Below are positions 34,979 to 45,384 of a DNA stretch of 64,000 bases, one piece after another. The stretch is from contig NC_134152.1 of NCBI RefSeq assembly GCF_033958435.1, positions 9,534,001 through 9,598,000 of the forward strand, given 5' to 3'. A program made the position numbers and the translations under genes. This DNA comes from Carettochelys insculpta (Eukaryota; Chordata; Testudines; Carettochelyidae). The notes under the pieces were generated by a model. That model was not told where the DNA came from and made no database searches. It worked only from the letters and a program-made list of their open reading frames with translations. Within the stretch, counting starts at the first letter, position 1. Each line of letters begins with the position of its first letter.

Positions 34979-36998
34979 ATGGCTAGCCAGCAGCCCCCCC
35001 AGCGCCCCCAGGGGACCCCCCCAAGGGGAGCCAGGGCAGCCAGCCCAGCCAGAGGGCCAGCCAGTCTGGGAAGCGGCAGCAGGGCCCCTCCTGGACGGAG
35101 GCCGAGATGCGGGACCTGTTGGGGCTCTGGAGCGAGGAGGAGGTGCTCCAGGTAATGGGGAGCAAGAGGCGGAACGCGGATGCGTTCGCTCGGCTGGCCA
35201 ATGGCCTGGCTACCCGGGGTCACCCTGCCCGCACTCCTGATCATGTGAGGAGTAAGGTGAAGGAGCTGCGGCAGGGTTATGCCCGGGCCCGGGATGCGGC
35301 CAGCCGATCTGGGGCCGCCCCCGTCACTTGCCCCTTTTACAGGGAGCTCAGGGACATCCTGGGCTCCCGGCACACCTCCTCCCCTCCGGCCACCCTTGAC
35401 ACCTCGGCTGATGAGCCCCAGCAGGCCCTGCAGACGTAGTCCGACCCGGAGGCAAGCCCCGCACCCCGGGGGCGCCCCCCGGAGTCCATCCCCGGGACAT
35501 CGCGGCAGGAGGAGGAGGAGGAGGAGGAGGGGGGCTCCTCCTCCGCAGAATCCAGCCTGCAGATCCTCCTCCTGCCATCCCGGAGCAGCAGCAGCGCCTC
35601 CAACCCCTGGGGATCTCCGGACCGTGGGAGCGGACCGACAGGTAGGTACCCCTCTCTGGTGGACACCCCTGGGCTTGAGGGGCGGGGGTAACAGAGATGT
35701 GTCCAGGGCCCCCCACATGCTCACATGGCCATGGCCCCAAGGACACCAGGGCCATGGCCCTCACAGCACTGCAGCCATCAGCCCCTGCCCGCCCCCCCCC
35801 CGCATGACAGTGCCATGCCCCATCCCCGGGGCAGGGGGGAGCAGAACCTCGAGGGGCCCCCGGGAGGAGGGGGTGGGACACCCCGCAGCAGCAGCATGTG
35901 ATGGAGTGGGGGGAGTGCCAAAGGGAGACTCAGGCTACATATGAGCCATAAGAGCCGAAGAGCTCCCAGGGCCAAAGGAGGATCCTGGCGCTACAGCTGG
36001 CAGGTGACACCTCTGCCCTGAACAAACAGGAGGGAGGAGCCGAGCTGGCTTGCAATTGGGGGGCGAGGGCGGGGGCCACAGGTAGAGGCTAGGGGAAGGG
36101 AGAGCTGGTAGGCAGCCAGCCTGAGGAGGGGGAAAGCTGCATCCCAGAGGGGCCCCCCTTGGGGTCTTCTCCCCACGACGGGTTGGAAGGACTGTCTCTT
36201 CCGACAGCTGGTGCTGTCACTCCTGGGAGAAACTGGCCATCTGTGGCCTAAGAAAGCTCTCCTGCTCTCAGACCCTGCGGGGTGAAGTGAGAGTCGGTCC
36301 CACCAGGGGACGGGGTGCAGGGCAGGGGGACCCCTGAACCCCATCCATCACAGCAGCATCTCCCGGGGACAGGGATGGGGAACCTGCAGCACAGGGCGGG
36401 GGGGACCAAGGCCACGGCTCGGGGCCCACACTAACGCCTGTCTCCATTCTTCTTTCCCCCTCCTCTCCTGTGTCCTGCACCTGCACCTGCACCATCAGAA
36501 GGACCGGAAGAGAGCGCCGGCGAGGCCTCAGTGGTACCGGAGAGCCCTCCGGGACCATCGCTCCAGGGCAGCCCCTCGGCCAAGGACTGACCGGCCCCAC
36601 GGCGGGCTAGACGGCGGACCTCGCACCACCACCACCCGACGGCGACGGACCCCCAGCTGCTGGCCATCCTCCACCGGCAGCTGGAGGTCTCGGAGCAGCA
36701 CCTCCAGCTGCAGGAGCGGGCACTGGCCTGGCGCCAGGAGGCATGGGGGGCCTATATGCAGACATTTAACCACCTGGTGGACTACCTGGCCCCCCATGCC
36801 GCGCTGGCCGACCCATCGCCCGCCCTGCCCACTCCTACAGCCCCACCACCAGCTGCTCCGCCCGCCGCCGGCCCATCCGCCGTCTCCCCACCACCCACCC
36901 GCGAGGGCCAGAGCGCCGAGGGACCCCTGGAGCCACCTGAGACTTGCTGGCCCCGATACCTTCCGGTCCAGCCCGCTCCCACCCAGCCGCGGACCTGA
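34979..36998 (+). pseudogene. Myb/SANT-like DNA-binding protein of Harbinger (two exons, three lesions)
   Basis: Exon 1 is 34979-35641, the intron 35642-36498 (GT...AG), exon 2 36499-36998; the junction is phase 1 and joins in frame. The Myb/SANT-like domain spans about 35080-35380: GPSWTEAEMRDLLGLW, KVKELRQGYARARD, CPFYRELRDILGS. A serine/proline/glutamate linker (EEEEEEEGG) follows. Exon 2 has a glutamine/leucine-rich, coiled-coil-like helix (LLAILHRQLEVSEQHLQLQE) and an AWGAYMQTFN segment. Lesions: the C run at 35016-35022 is one base shorter than in copy A, throwing the start out of frame; TAG at 35437-35439 where the frame expects a glutamine codon; TGA at 36588-36590, explained by CGA to TGA decay. 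Role: end binding and partner of the transposase, by analogy with the superfamily. Confidence 0.85.
35642..36498 (+). other. Predicted intron of the Myb-like gene
   Basis: Donor ACAG|GTAGGT and acceptor ACCATCAG|AAGG. A polypyrimidine-rich tract (CTTCTTTCCCCCTCCTCTCC) precedes the acceptor. Removing it leaves the flanking reading frames continuous. Confidence 0.75.
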
Positions 36999-37455
36999 CC
37001 GCAGGCGCGGCGGGGCTCCCGGCCGGCCACGCCCAGTGCCGGGCTATAGGGGCGAGGGGCCCGGGACGTGGCCCCCCCCTTAAATATAGTTGGACCCTGT
37101 TTTTTTGCTGCCCCCGTTTGCCCCATCCCCCCATGTAAATAGTTCTTCCCTTTCTCCTCCCTGGTTTTCTTTTTATTATGTATGGCACACAGTTGTTTCT
37201 TTGGATTGTTTTATTTTTGTACATATTGCTTTGGTTGAACGTTTGTACCTAGTTTTCTGTTTGTGGTTGACATATTTATTTAAACCCCAAAAAAAAGGTT
37301 CAGCCAGAAAAAAAAAATTTACGTTCAGCCACAAGTTCGTGCTGTCATTTGTCCAGGACAAGTGAGGGGGGGGGCGGTGGGGTGCTCCATGGTGTGGGCG
37401 TTGGGGCAGGAGTGTGGTGGAGGAAGGGGCGGGCAGTAGGGGGCCTGGGCAGAGT
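36999..37455. other. 3' region between the convergent Harbinger genes
   Basis: Non-coding. On the minus strand an AATAAA signal lies at about 37276-37282 (TTTATT on +), about 175 bases past the transposase stop, and could end its transcript. No AATAAA is seen on + after the Myb stop before the transposase gene begins. Confidence 0.55.
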
Positions 37456-38214
37456 TCACCCCGCGGCCTGTTGGTCGAAGTGGGCCCGCAGGGCCTCCCG
37501 GACCCGGGTCCCCTCAGGGTCCACCTGCCGACTGGGGGCAGCAGGTGGCTGGACGTGTGCCCTGGCGGCCTCCGCGATCCAGCCCTGCAGAAAGGTCTCC
37601 CCCTTGCTCTCGACCAAATTGTGCAGGGCGCAGCAGGCACCCACAATCTGGGGGATGTTGTTGGGGCCCGCATCCAGGCGGGTCAGGAGACATCTCCAGC
37701 GTCCCTTGAGGCGGCCAAATGAGTGCTCCACCACCTGGCGCGCACGGTTCAGGTGCTCGTTGAAGCACTCCTGGCTAGCGGAGAGATGGCCCGTGTAGGG
37801 GTGCATGAGCCACGGCCGGAGGGGGTAGGCCGCATCTGCGATGACGCAGAAGGGCATGGTGGTGTCCCCCAGAGGGATCTCCCGCTGGGGGACGTAGGTC
37901 CCCGCCTTCAGCCGGTGGCAGAGGCCCGAGTTCCAAAAAACCCGGGCGTTGTGGGTGCTGCCAGGCCAGCCCACGTAAATGTCCTGGAAACGTCCCCAGC
38001 TGTCCACCAAGGCCTGCAGGACAACAGAATGGTAGCCCTTCCGATTGAGGTATCGTCCTCCACTGTGATGCGGGGCGTGGATGGGGATGTGAGTCCCATC
38101 CAGAGCCCCGAAGCAGTTGGGGAAGCCCAGGGTGGCAAAGGCGGCGACGGTGGCATCTGGGTCCCCCAGCCTCACGAGCCTGTGCAGGAGCATGGCGTTG
38201 ATGGCACGCACGAC

Positions 38215-38564
38215 CTGCAGAGAAAGCACATGGGACAGCCCCAATGAGGGGTGAGCAGGGTGTGCGTGGCCCTGCCCTGCTCTGGCCCCCCTGCCCTGCC
38301 CTGCCCTGCCCTGCCCTTCCCTGCCCTGCCCTGCCCTGCTCTGGCCCCCCTGCTCTGCCCTGGCCCCCCCTGCCCTGGCCTGCCCTGCCCTGCCCTGGCC
38401 CCCCTGCCCTGCCCTGCCCTGCCCTGCCCTGGCCCCCCTGCCCTGGCCCCCCTGCCCTGCCCTGGCCCCCCTGCTCTGGCCCCCCTGCCCTGCCCTGCCC
38501 TGCCCTGGCCCCCCTACCCTGGCCCCCCTGCCCTGCCCTGGCCTCCCCCTGTGGGTTCTCTTAC
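38215..38564 (-). other. Predicted transposase intron, filled by a CCCTG-type minisatellite
   Basis: Minus-strand donor GGAG|GTAAGA and acceptor TTTCTCTGCAG|GTCG, both near consensus. Spliced flanks are in frame (VFME then VVRAINAML). Confidence 0.85.
38272..38545. repeat. CCCTG/CCCCC minisatellite inside transposase intron
   Basis: Irregular tandem units of CCCTG, alternating with GCCCCCCTG-type units, over about 270 bases. Lies wholly within the predicted intron. Long open frames in it on both strands are products of the repeat. Confidence 0.93.
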
Positions 38565-39024
38565 CTCCATGAAGACAGCCCCGACGGTGGCCTTTCCGAC
38601 ACCAAACTGCTGCCCCACGGATCGGCAGCTGTCCGGAGTGGCCAGCTTCCAGACAGCGATGCCGACCCGTTTCTCCACAGGGAGGGCACGCCGCATGGCA
38701 AGTGTCCTGGTGCCAGAGTGCGGGGGTGAGCCACTGGCACAGCTCCAGGAATGTCTGCCGGCTCATCCTGAAGTTCCTGAGCCAGTGGTCATCGTCCCAC
38801 TCCCCAAACACCAGCCGCTCCCACCAGTCGGTGCTGGTGGGGTAGCTCCACAACCGCCGGCATGTAAGGCGGGGGGTGGAGCAGGGTGCTGCAGGGGTAG
38901 GGGTTGAGCCCTGCTGCCCTGGGGGCATCTCCTCCCCTGGGGCAAGGAGGTACTCAGCTGCCTCCCACATGGCATGGATCAGGGCAAGCCCTGCTCCTGC
39001 TGGGAGGGCTGGGTGGACCTCCAG

Positions 39025-39051
39025 CTGCTGCTGCTGCTGCTGCTGCTGCTG
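39025..39051 (-). repeat. (CAG)9 codon run at transposase N terminus
   Basis: Nine CAG codons on the minus strand right after Met-Asp-Pro. The run is shorter and interrupted in derivatives B, C, E, G and H. Confidence 0.95.
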
Positions 39052-39130
39052 GGGGTCCATGACTGCGGCGCCCGGGGTCTGTGTGCCTATGGCTCCTCAG
39101 ACCGCGTGCTGTGCAGGCTGAGTGTATGTG

Positions 39131-39153
39131 GGAGGGGCCCTTTAAGGGAGCGG
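39131..39153 (-). promoter_or_regulatory. Promoter-like CTTAAAGG box upstream of transposase
   Basis: Minus strand reads CTCCCTTAAAGGGCCCCTCC, about 75-90 bases upstream of the start codon at 39060. It mirrors the box upstream of the Myb gene and is kept in all short derivatives. Confidence 0.45.
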
Positions 39154-39902
39154 CTAGCTGTTGCCCCGGAAGCGCTAGTCCGCCCGTTGACCCTGTCTGC
39201 AGCTGTGCCTAGCATCCCTATTTCGATGTGTGCTACTTTGACGTGTAGACGTTCCCTCGCTGCTCCTATTTCGATGTTGGGCTGAGCAACGTCGAAGTTG
39301 AACATCGACGTTGCCGGCCCTGGAGGACGTGTAGACGCTATTCATCGAAATAGGCTATTTCGATGTCACAACATCGAAATAAGCTACTTCGATGTAGGCT
39401 TCACGTATAGACGTAGCCATGATGTCCTGCCCCTCACATCCCCTTCTTTCCCTCTACCCAGAGGCACCACATAGTCTGGAACATTCCTGCGCCCAGCCAT
39501 ATCACGTGTCTTGACCCTGAACCAATAAAAGGAAGTGCTGCGCAAGGTGCCAGACAGATTGCCTGTGGTGAGGGTCATGATTTTCGGGGGCTGGCTGTAG
39601 CCAGGGGACATGCAGCCGCCCGGGGGATGTCTGCCTTGGTGGTCATGGTTTTCGGGGGCTGGCTGTAGCTGGGGTTTTTGTAGCTGCTTGGGGGATGTTT
39701 CCCTTGTTGGTCATGATTTGTGGGAGCTGGCTGTAGCTGGTGCTCTTTTAGCCATCCCGAGCCATACATGCCACAATGAAGGCAATGTATTAGCTATACA
39801 ATTACCACAGTTGTCAAACTAAGGCTTGCAGTGGGGACTATTCTCGTCCTAAGGGTCTTACTTTCCATGTGTTAACCTGGCTGTAGTCTGAGGTCATTTA
39901 GT

Positions 39903-40290
39903 CTGATGAATCATTTAAGTTTCAGTGTAGCAACCGGATCTGCTTAGACGTAAGGGTCTTATTTGCAAGGAGGCCTAAATCCAGATTCAATGTCCTGAAA
40001 GGGATTCCATGGGCAGCCACAATTTTCATGGCTGTCAACTGTGTTCTGTGTTTTAGCTACCCTAGCCCATTACAGATGATTCATGCAAGTTTCAGTGCAA
40101 CAACTGTGTCTGCTTAAGCATAAGGGTCTTCTTTTGCAGGTGGCCTAAATCCAGATTCAAGTTCCTGAAAGGGCCACTGTGGGTGGTCACAATTTTTGTG
40201 GCTGTCAACAATCTACTGTCTTTAGCTGCCCTGGGCCATTACTGATGATTCATTCAAGTTTCAGTGTAACAGCCATTTGTACTTAAGCAT
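39903..40290 (+). repeat. Tandem duplication of about 170 bases in element I
   Basis: The block starting GATGAATCATTTAAGTTTCA at 39904 recurs at 40076 (GATGATTCATGCAAGTTTCA), and its first part a third time at 40244 (GATGATTCATTCAAGTTTCA). Copies share AGGCCTAAATCCAGATTCAA-type text with several differences, so the duplication is old. Confidence 0.8.
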
Positions 40291-40593
40291 ACTTAGCATG
40301 TCAGGGGACAGAGGGGAAAGAAATGTGGGAAGATGGTGTCATATGCCCACATCTATTTGTGGGGCCAGAACACAATGGGGCTCAAGAGACTGTGGGATAG
40401 GTTCCCATAATACACTGCAGCAGCACTTGATTTAAGCTCGATTTCAGCTACTTGTGTGTGGCAGCAGTAAGTCGATTTTGTGGGGAGCATGTGGGAAGAT
40501 GAAGATGCTCAAAATCGAATGGATAAAATCCAGTGGTAAGAAATTGATTTTAATAAAATTGTTTTTATCTCATAGGATAGATGCAGCCAAAGT

Positions 40594-42337
40594 TGATTTT
40601 AAGGCAGTTGGCTCAATTTTATGTCACTGTCTTAATCTGAAATATCAGTAGGTTTATGTTAGGGAGTGCTAAGGTCGTTATTATAACACTATTGAATGAG
40701 ACTGGGCATGGTGTCAAGTTTGAATTTCAAAGTTCAAATTAAGGTTAGTGTGGAAATGCCATGTCTTTAAATTGACTTTATTAGCCTCCAGAGGTGTGCT
40801 GTATTTATCCCCCAATGCCCTGATCTCCAGGTGCACAGGAATTAGGTAACAGGAAGCCCACAAATTTGTATTCGGCACCAGGAAGCCTGTGGTTGCTAGG
40901 CTGAGGCGGGGTTTATGCTTGTATAAGAGTCCTAGAAACTTCCTTCTTTATTATCAGCACAGTGATCATATCTAACCATGAAAAACTAGACCCAGGACAG
41001 AGTGGTGGCTTCTTCACTGCACGGGATACAGCAGAGGTGGCCAAGATTTCTTTTTCAGTGCTGGCACCAGCCCCTGCCCCACCACATGATGTTGTAGCTA
41101 GTCTGTGGGGGTTGTGCTTGTATGAAAGACCAAGAAACTTCTTCTGTGTGGTTCATATTTGTTCAGGGAAAGCCCCCTCATCCCCACAGGCGTCATGCAG
41201 TTGAGGGTCTCTCTTGAGCCCAACCACATCATGATGTTAGCACCCAACCAAATAAAGGCATGTGCCTGTGGTGCTGTGCAGACCATGCTGCTAGACAGCA
41301 CCATGTCCTGGCTTGCATGCAGTGAGGGTTCCAAAGACAGGAGAGATTTTCGGAGGCTGGCTGTCGCTGTGGGGAAGTCTCTCCCCGCAGCACAGATTTT
41401 TGGGGGCTGGCTGTTGCCAACAGGAAGTCTTCTTCCATGGCAAAGATTTCGGGGAATGGCCATTGCCAAAAATCGTAGCTTGTGATATCCAGCACCCCCA
41501 TGACACTATTTGTAGGGTGCTCTCCCCCACCAGAGCAGCCCGTGGAAGGGACTCTTTCAACTGGCTTGTCAGCCTACTTCCCCAACTACCCCTCGACAAC
41601 CTTGGCAGACTGCATGTGGAAATTTGGTGAGCTTCATCCCCTGTGTTGGGCACATGTGTATAATGAAGTGGGAAGCCAAAATTCCTGCACCACAGATTGT
41701 CTTCTTTCTCCTGCCTGAGGGATTTGGCTTTAGTTGTTATGCTTTGGTTTACACTTCCCTCTACTTTATTATCCCTCTTTTTCTTCAAGTTGTGCTCCCA
41801 TTCTTGTAATATTTTCAGGGAGGATATTTCTGGATGGGGGTCGGGTGAGGGGACAAAAGTCGCTGGAGGGCCAGTTGAGATAACACAGACACCTGGTTGA
41901 TCCCAGGGCAATATGACAGTCCCCTGCCTGGTGCACCACACCTTTTGAAGCTAGCCTATTTGATTTTCCATCGCTTGGGATTCCCTACTTTTCCTTCTTT
42001 CACTCTGAAAAAATTATTTGCTTTCCATAGGAGGGGATTGAGGGCAATGCAATGTGGGAAGATGATATCACATACCAAAACCACTTGCAGGTCATTTTTT
42101 TCCCCACACTGCAGCAGCTAACGTACCCAGAGTGCTATAGGGCTGAGGAAACTGTAGAATAGGTGCCCACAATGCACTGCTGCAACAGTAGATATTTGGC
42201 AATTTAGTGTGGCAGCACTAAGATGACTTTGTGGGGACTTTGTGGGGAGGTGAGGACAGTCAAATTCGAATTAATAAAACCAGCATTATAAAATAGATTT
42301 TAATAAAGTTGATTTTACATTGTAGTGTTGAGGCAGC
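40594..42337 (+). mobile_element. DNA element II, related to element I, in tandem with it
   Basis: Same direction as element I. Similar blocks: TTGATTTTAAGGCAGTTGGC at the left (compare 34003), ATGCCATGTCTTTAAATTGA, the CCAACCAAATAAAGGCATGT block, and ATGTGGGAAGATGATATCAC at the right. The far right end, inversely GCTGCCTCAACACTACAATG, resembles the left end of element I. The first ~50 bases seem lost where it joins element I. Confidence 0.65.
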
Positions 42338-45025
42338 TTGTGTAAATGAGATGCAAGTGAGTGCCTTATTCATCTCGAAACAGTCCATATACTTGCATTT
42401 TCCTGGCATGACTCCTGTGTAATGCAGTTCTGTTGTGAGCATTCCAAAGTTCATATAACCCTAATGTTGTGGAAAAATGTATCCATCTATTTCACTTTTA
42501 AGAGGCTGAAGTACATAGGTGGAAAATAAGTTCCAGAATGAAACTAAGGATACTGAACACTAAGAAGTTGACATGTCACTTGAGTGCTCGAACAGTAAAG
42601 ATAATAGTACAATGACATGTCTCAATGGGAATATCTTGTGAGTGGTTAAGAGGCTCTTCATGCTACCTTTGAATTAATCTCTGACACTGTGAGTGCAGAG
42701 GAACCCATTCCTCTTTCAGCATCAGAATGCATTTTGTAACATGGAGTCCAGTATGTGTTGTGGATGATTTTCTTCTCTGTTAGCTATGGAGGAGATTATT
42801 GGAGTGAGAATGTGCTAAATCTAATTTCAATACCACTGTAGAGGAGGCCCGGTGGCCTGAAAGCAAACTAGATAGTGGAGATAATTCCTTTTCTTTCTCA
42901 TACATAAATTGCAAACTCTCGATGGTGGGGTACTATTTTTGTCCTTACTGTGCACCTGTGGGTCGTGCAGCACAATAGGAATACATACATGATTTTGGCC
43001 TATATAGGCCCCTTCTTTGGAATATTAGGCAGAGTTCTGCCCCCTTTATGAAAAACATATGTGGATTTCAGGCATCCATAGGAAATACGCAGCTGATCCA
43101 TCTCCACCAAAACAAGGCATAGAAAATAAATGCCATAATGCCCATAAAAGAAATGAAGCTATTGTTGGTATTTTCATGAGCTCCCATTCCCTTCATGAGT
43201 AGAGCATAAACATTGGAAGCTATTTGCCATCTTGAGATTAATTCAATGGTAAGTCATCTTTCCAATCTGTCAAAGAGAAATGCAGCATCCAGACAGTTCT
43301 TCATACTGTAAATTGCAATGAGACTTTTTTGACTAGTGTTTGGAATGTTCAACATATGGCATATTGCTGACTTCTCTTTGTGAAGGACCATATTGGATTC
43401 ACATATCTAATACAATTCCAAGTAAATTCCACAAGGTATTGAAATGGCAACCTCAATTTGTCCTTTACCAGTATTTGAGCTATATAAAAAGTTGTTTATT
43501 TTTCAGCCTTATTTCAATACTTTCCTTTCTTACTTAGTTTTATTTCCTGAGTTTATAACAGTCTTATGTTGGTTCAAAGGACAGCAAGCATGCATCCTCT
43601 GTGTCCTTCTTCCTCCTGGCTCAGGAGAGCTCTTTGTACTCCCTCCCTACTCCTCCTCCCCCCGGTAAGTGCTTTAGCTTCAATCAGCCAGTGACAGAGA
43701 TTGTGGTATCAATCTTGTGATGAGAATAACTGAGCTTTGCTCTAAAAGCACACCAAGGAGAAAAATACTTACTTTCATGCTCAAAGGACTACTTAAGAGA
43801 TAGGTCATATACATATAACCTGGATTGAAAACCTTCTTATTTGTGGCCAGTAGAGTAGAGTACGAATATGCAGGTGCTCTCGAATTGCTACTGTGATTTA
43901 ATCATATTTGTGGGTTTTTTTATTTTTTATTTTCTTTAAAGCCGAAGCTCCTGCAGTCAGGTGACTGCTGGATGCGATTAAAAAAAGGTTGTATAGCTAG
44001 AAAACATGAATCTCCATGAGCCAGAAGGCAAATAAAAAGAATCACAAGATAATTATCTTTAAAACCTCATTGGTCTTCAGCCAAACTCATGATTTTCATG
44101 GGGCAGGGGCTAACTTATGATTTCCAAATACTTGGAATGCTCATGGACATTATGGAATCAGAGAGTAAGAGGCATTTTTTCAAATGAGCTTCAGTCATCC
44201 AAGGGAGACAGAATTTGTTGACAGGAAACACAAAGAGGGGGTAGTAACAAAGAGGAACACAAGGAGGGGGTATTTAGGATGCTGGTTACATACAGACCCT
44301 GTAGTTCTCTGTCCAGCTACCAGAAACACAGATTGTGCTGCAGTTTGTTAAGCCTTTTGGTCTATTTAACACTAGCCCGAATCAGGCAATCACAAAATGG
44401 ACAATTCAGGTTACTAAATTGGTGTTTATAATACTTTGTACAATTGAGTTTTGCACACATAAATGTTTCACTTGTCTACAGGTGCTACAGATTACAACTT
44501 TTGATCATGTGGGGAATGCATTGTTTAAAGTTTTAACCTTAACTGAGCTTGATGCTTTCCAGTTTTACTCTTCTTTTTCTATCTACTCAGCATTGCTACT
44601 GTGCGCAGTATTATTAACCTTTTTCTGCTATGTTTTTCTCTCATTTTCCATAGAGAAAAATTATGTTTTCAGTTACAGGGAAATGACCCTCTGATATATC
44701 TTTCTGTTCTGTTAAAGGTGATACTCCTTTGCACATTTAAGAGTTTGCTCTTTTCTATTGGTTTGTGTTTGAGGAAAGAATATCAAATATATTGCGAACA
44801 GTTGACACTCCCATAACTATTGTTAAGTTGCTCCTGTCGTCAATCAGAAGTTTCCAATTTTAAGCATGTTGTGCACAAAGTAGATGTCCTTTTCTCTGTA
44901 CTTATATTTTGTCCCTTCCAAACTGATCCATGTCTCTGAATTTTATTTACAAAGCAAACAACCCTATTACTTTTTTGTTCTCCTTTCAGTCAGTCCACAA
45001 CTATCCTTCATTAAACTGAGACTAA
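42338..45025. other. Unassigned AT-rich stretch
   Basis: A 119-codon open frame at 44335-44694 (+) is AT-rich, begins in no clear context and shows no known motif. Otherwise nothing recognised. Confidence 0.4.
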
Positions 45026-45029
45026 AAGA

Positions 45030-45150
45030 TAACCATGTTAGTCTCTATTCTATCAAAACAAAAAAGCTGTTCTGTAGCACAAAAGATTAAGAGTAAACTC
45101 TGAAATATATTGTTAGTCTTTAAAGTGCTACATGACTGCATTTTTTGTTT
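45030..45150. repeat. Fold-back remnant of the retroposed repeat family
   Basis: 45030-45090 matches the start of the 28688-29185 repeat (CATGTTAGTCTCTATTCTAT then CTGTAGCAC) in + direction. 45105-45150 matches nearly the same region in reverse (TTGTTAGTCTTTAAAGTGCT). So two short pieces lie head to head. Confidence 0.65.
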
Positions 45151-45384
45151 TCATTAAACTGATAATTGTAAGTTGGTTTCTTTGTATATTCCCACCCTTT
45201 TTCCATCGACCACTCAAACACATAACCTGAAATTAATATGCCAGTTTTAAGGTATGTTAAAAATAATGTTCTCTTTCAAAGGATCAGCTTTTGCTATTTT
45301 CATTTGAGATAAACCTTAGTGAAGTTCCCTTGTCCAATTTCAGATTGATTGCAGGAGCAGAATCATTTTGGCCATCCTCGATGT
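45151..45384. other. Unassigned
   Basis: No feature recognised. Confidence 0.4.

Larger units (their letters stand above)
37456..39060 (-). pseudogene. Harbinger DDE transposase (two exons, one frameshift)
   Basis: Start MDP then nine glutamines at 39060; exon 1 39060-38565, intron 38564-38215, exon 2 38214-37456; the junction is phase 0. Exon 1 shows WWERLVFGEWDDDHWLRNFR and, after a frame change, MRRALPVEKRVGIAVWKLAT and SVGQQFGVGKATVGAVF (helix-turn-helix-like). Exon 2 holds the DDE_Tnp_4-type catalytic core: D in FGALDGTHIPI (38100-38098), D in FCVIADAAYPL (37836-37834), E in RQVVEHSFGRLKGRW (37728-37726). The frame breaks by one extra base at 38697-38698 (GG on +), between codons reading HQDTC and MRRAL. 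Apart from that base the gene reads through, about 416 residues. It catalyses excision and integration of the element. It differs from cellular HARBI1-like genes by being inside clear termini. Confidence 0.92.
34553..39418 (+). mobile_element. Full-length two-gene PIF/Harbinger transposon, 4866 bp (copy F)
   Basis: Flanked by ATG (34550-34552 and 39419-39421). The left end is AGCTGTGTCTACACGTGC; the right end read inversely is GGCTACGTCTATACGTG. It holds a + strand Myb/SANT-like gene (34979-36998) and a - strand DDE transposase gene (39060-37456) in convergent arrangement, 457 bases apart. Both ends contain closely packed TTCGAAGTAG/TTTCGATGT motifs and a 29-31 base palindrome. In the known superfamily the transposase cuts and pastes the element, and the Myb-like partner supports nuclear entry and end recognition. 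Both genes carry small lesions, so this copy is probably not fully active now. Confidence 0.95.
33947..40593 (+). mobile_element. DNA element I (about 1.75 kb without its insert), split by full-length Harbinger
   Basis: The left end is GGCTATGTCTACACTATATG; the right end read inversely is GGCTGCATCTATCCTATGAG. The parts 33947-34552 and 39419-40593 are related to element II directly downstream at both ends (for example the ATGCCATGTCTTTAAAT-type block and the CAATAAAAGG-type block). The inner part differs between the two and holds a ~170-base tandem duplication in element I. No intact coding frame. Minus-strand frames with repeated TATASPRK-like segments are present but not identified. Confidence 0.7.

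Noticed and set aside
34966..37224. Several long minus-strand frames of 100-250 codons opposite the Myb gene
   Set aside because: GC-rich antisense shadows of the Myb exons and 3' region, with Gly/Arg/Pro low complexity and no motif.
38244..38907. Long + strand open frames rich in Pro, Ala, Leu and Cys
   Set aside because: They arise from the CCCTG minisatellite in the transposase intron and from the antisense of exon 1.
44335..44694. A 119-codon hydrophobic open frame
   Set aside because: AT-rich DNA readily gives Phe/Leu-rich frames; no family signature, splice context or repeat support.
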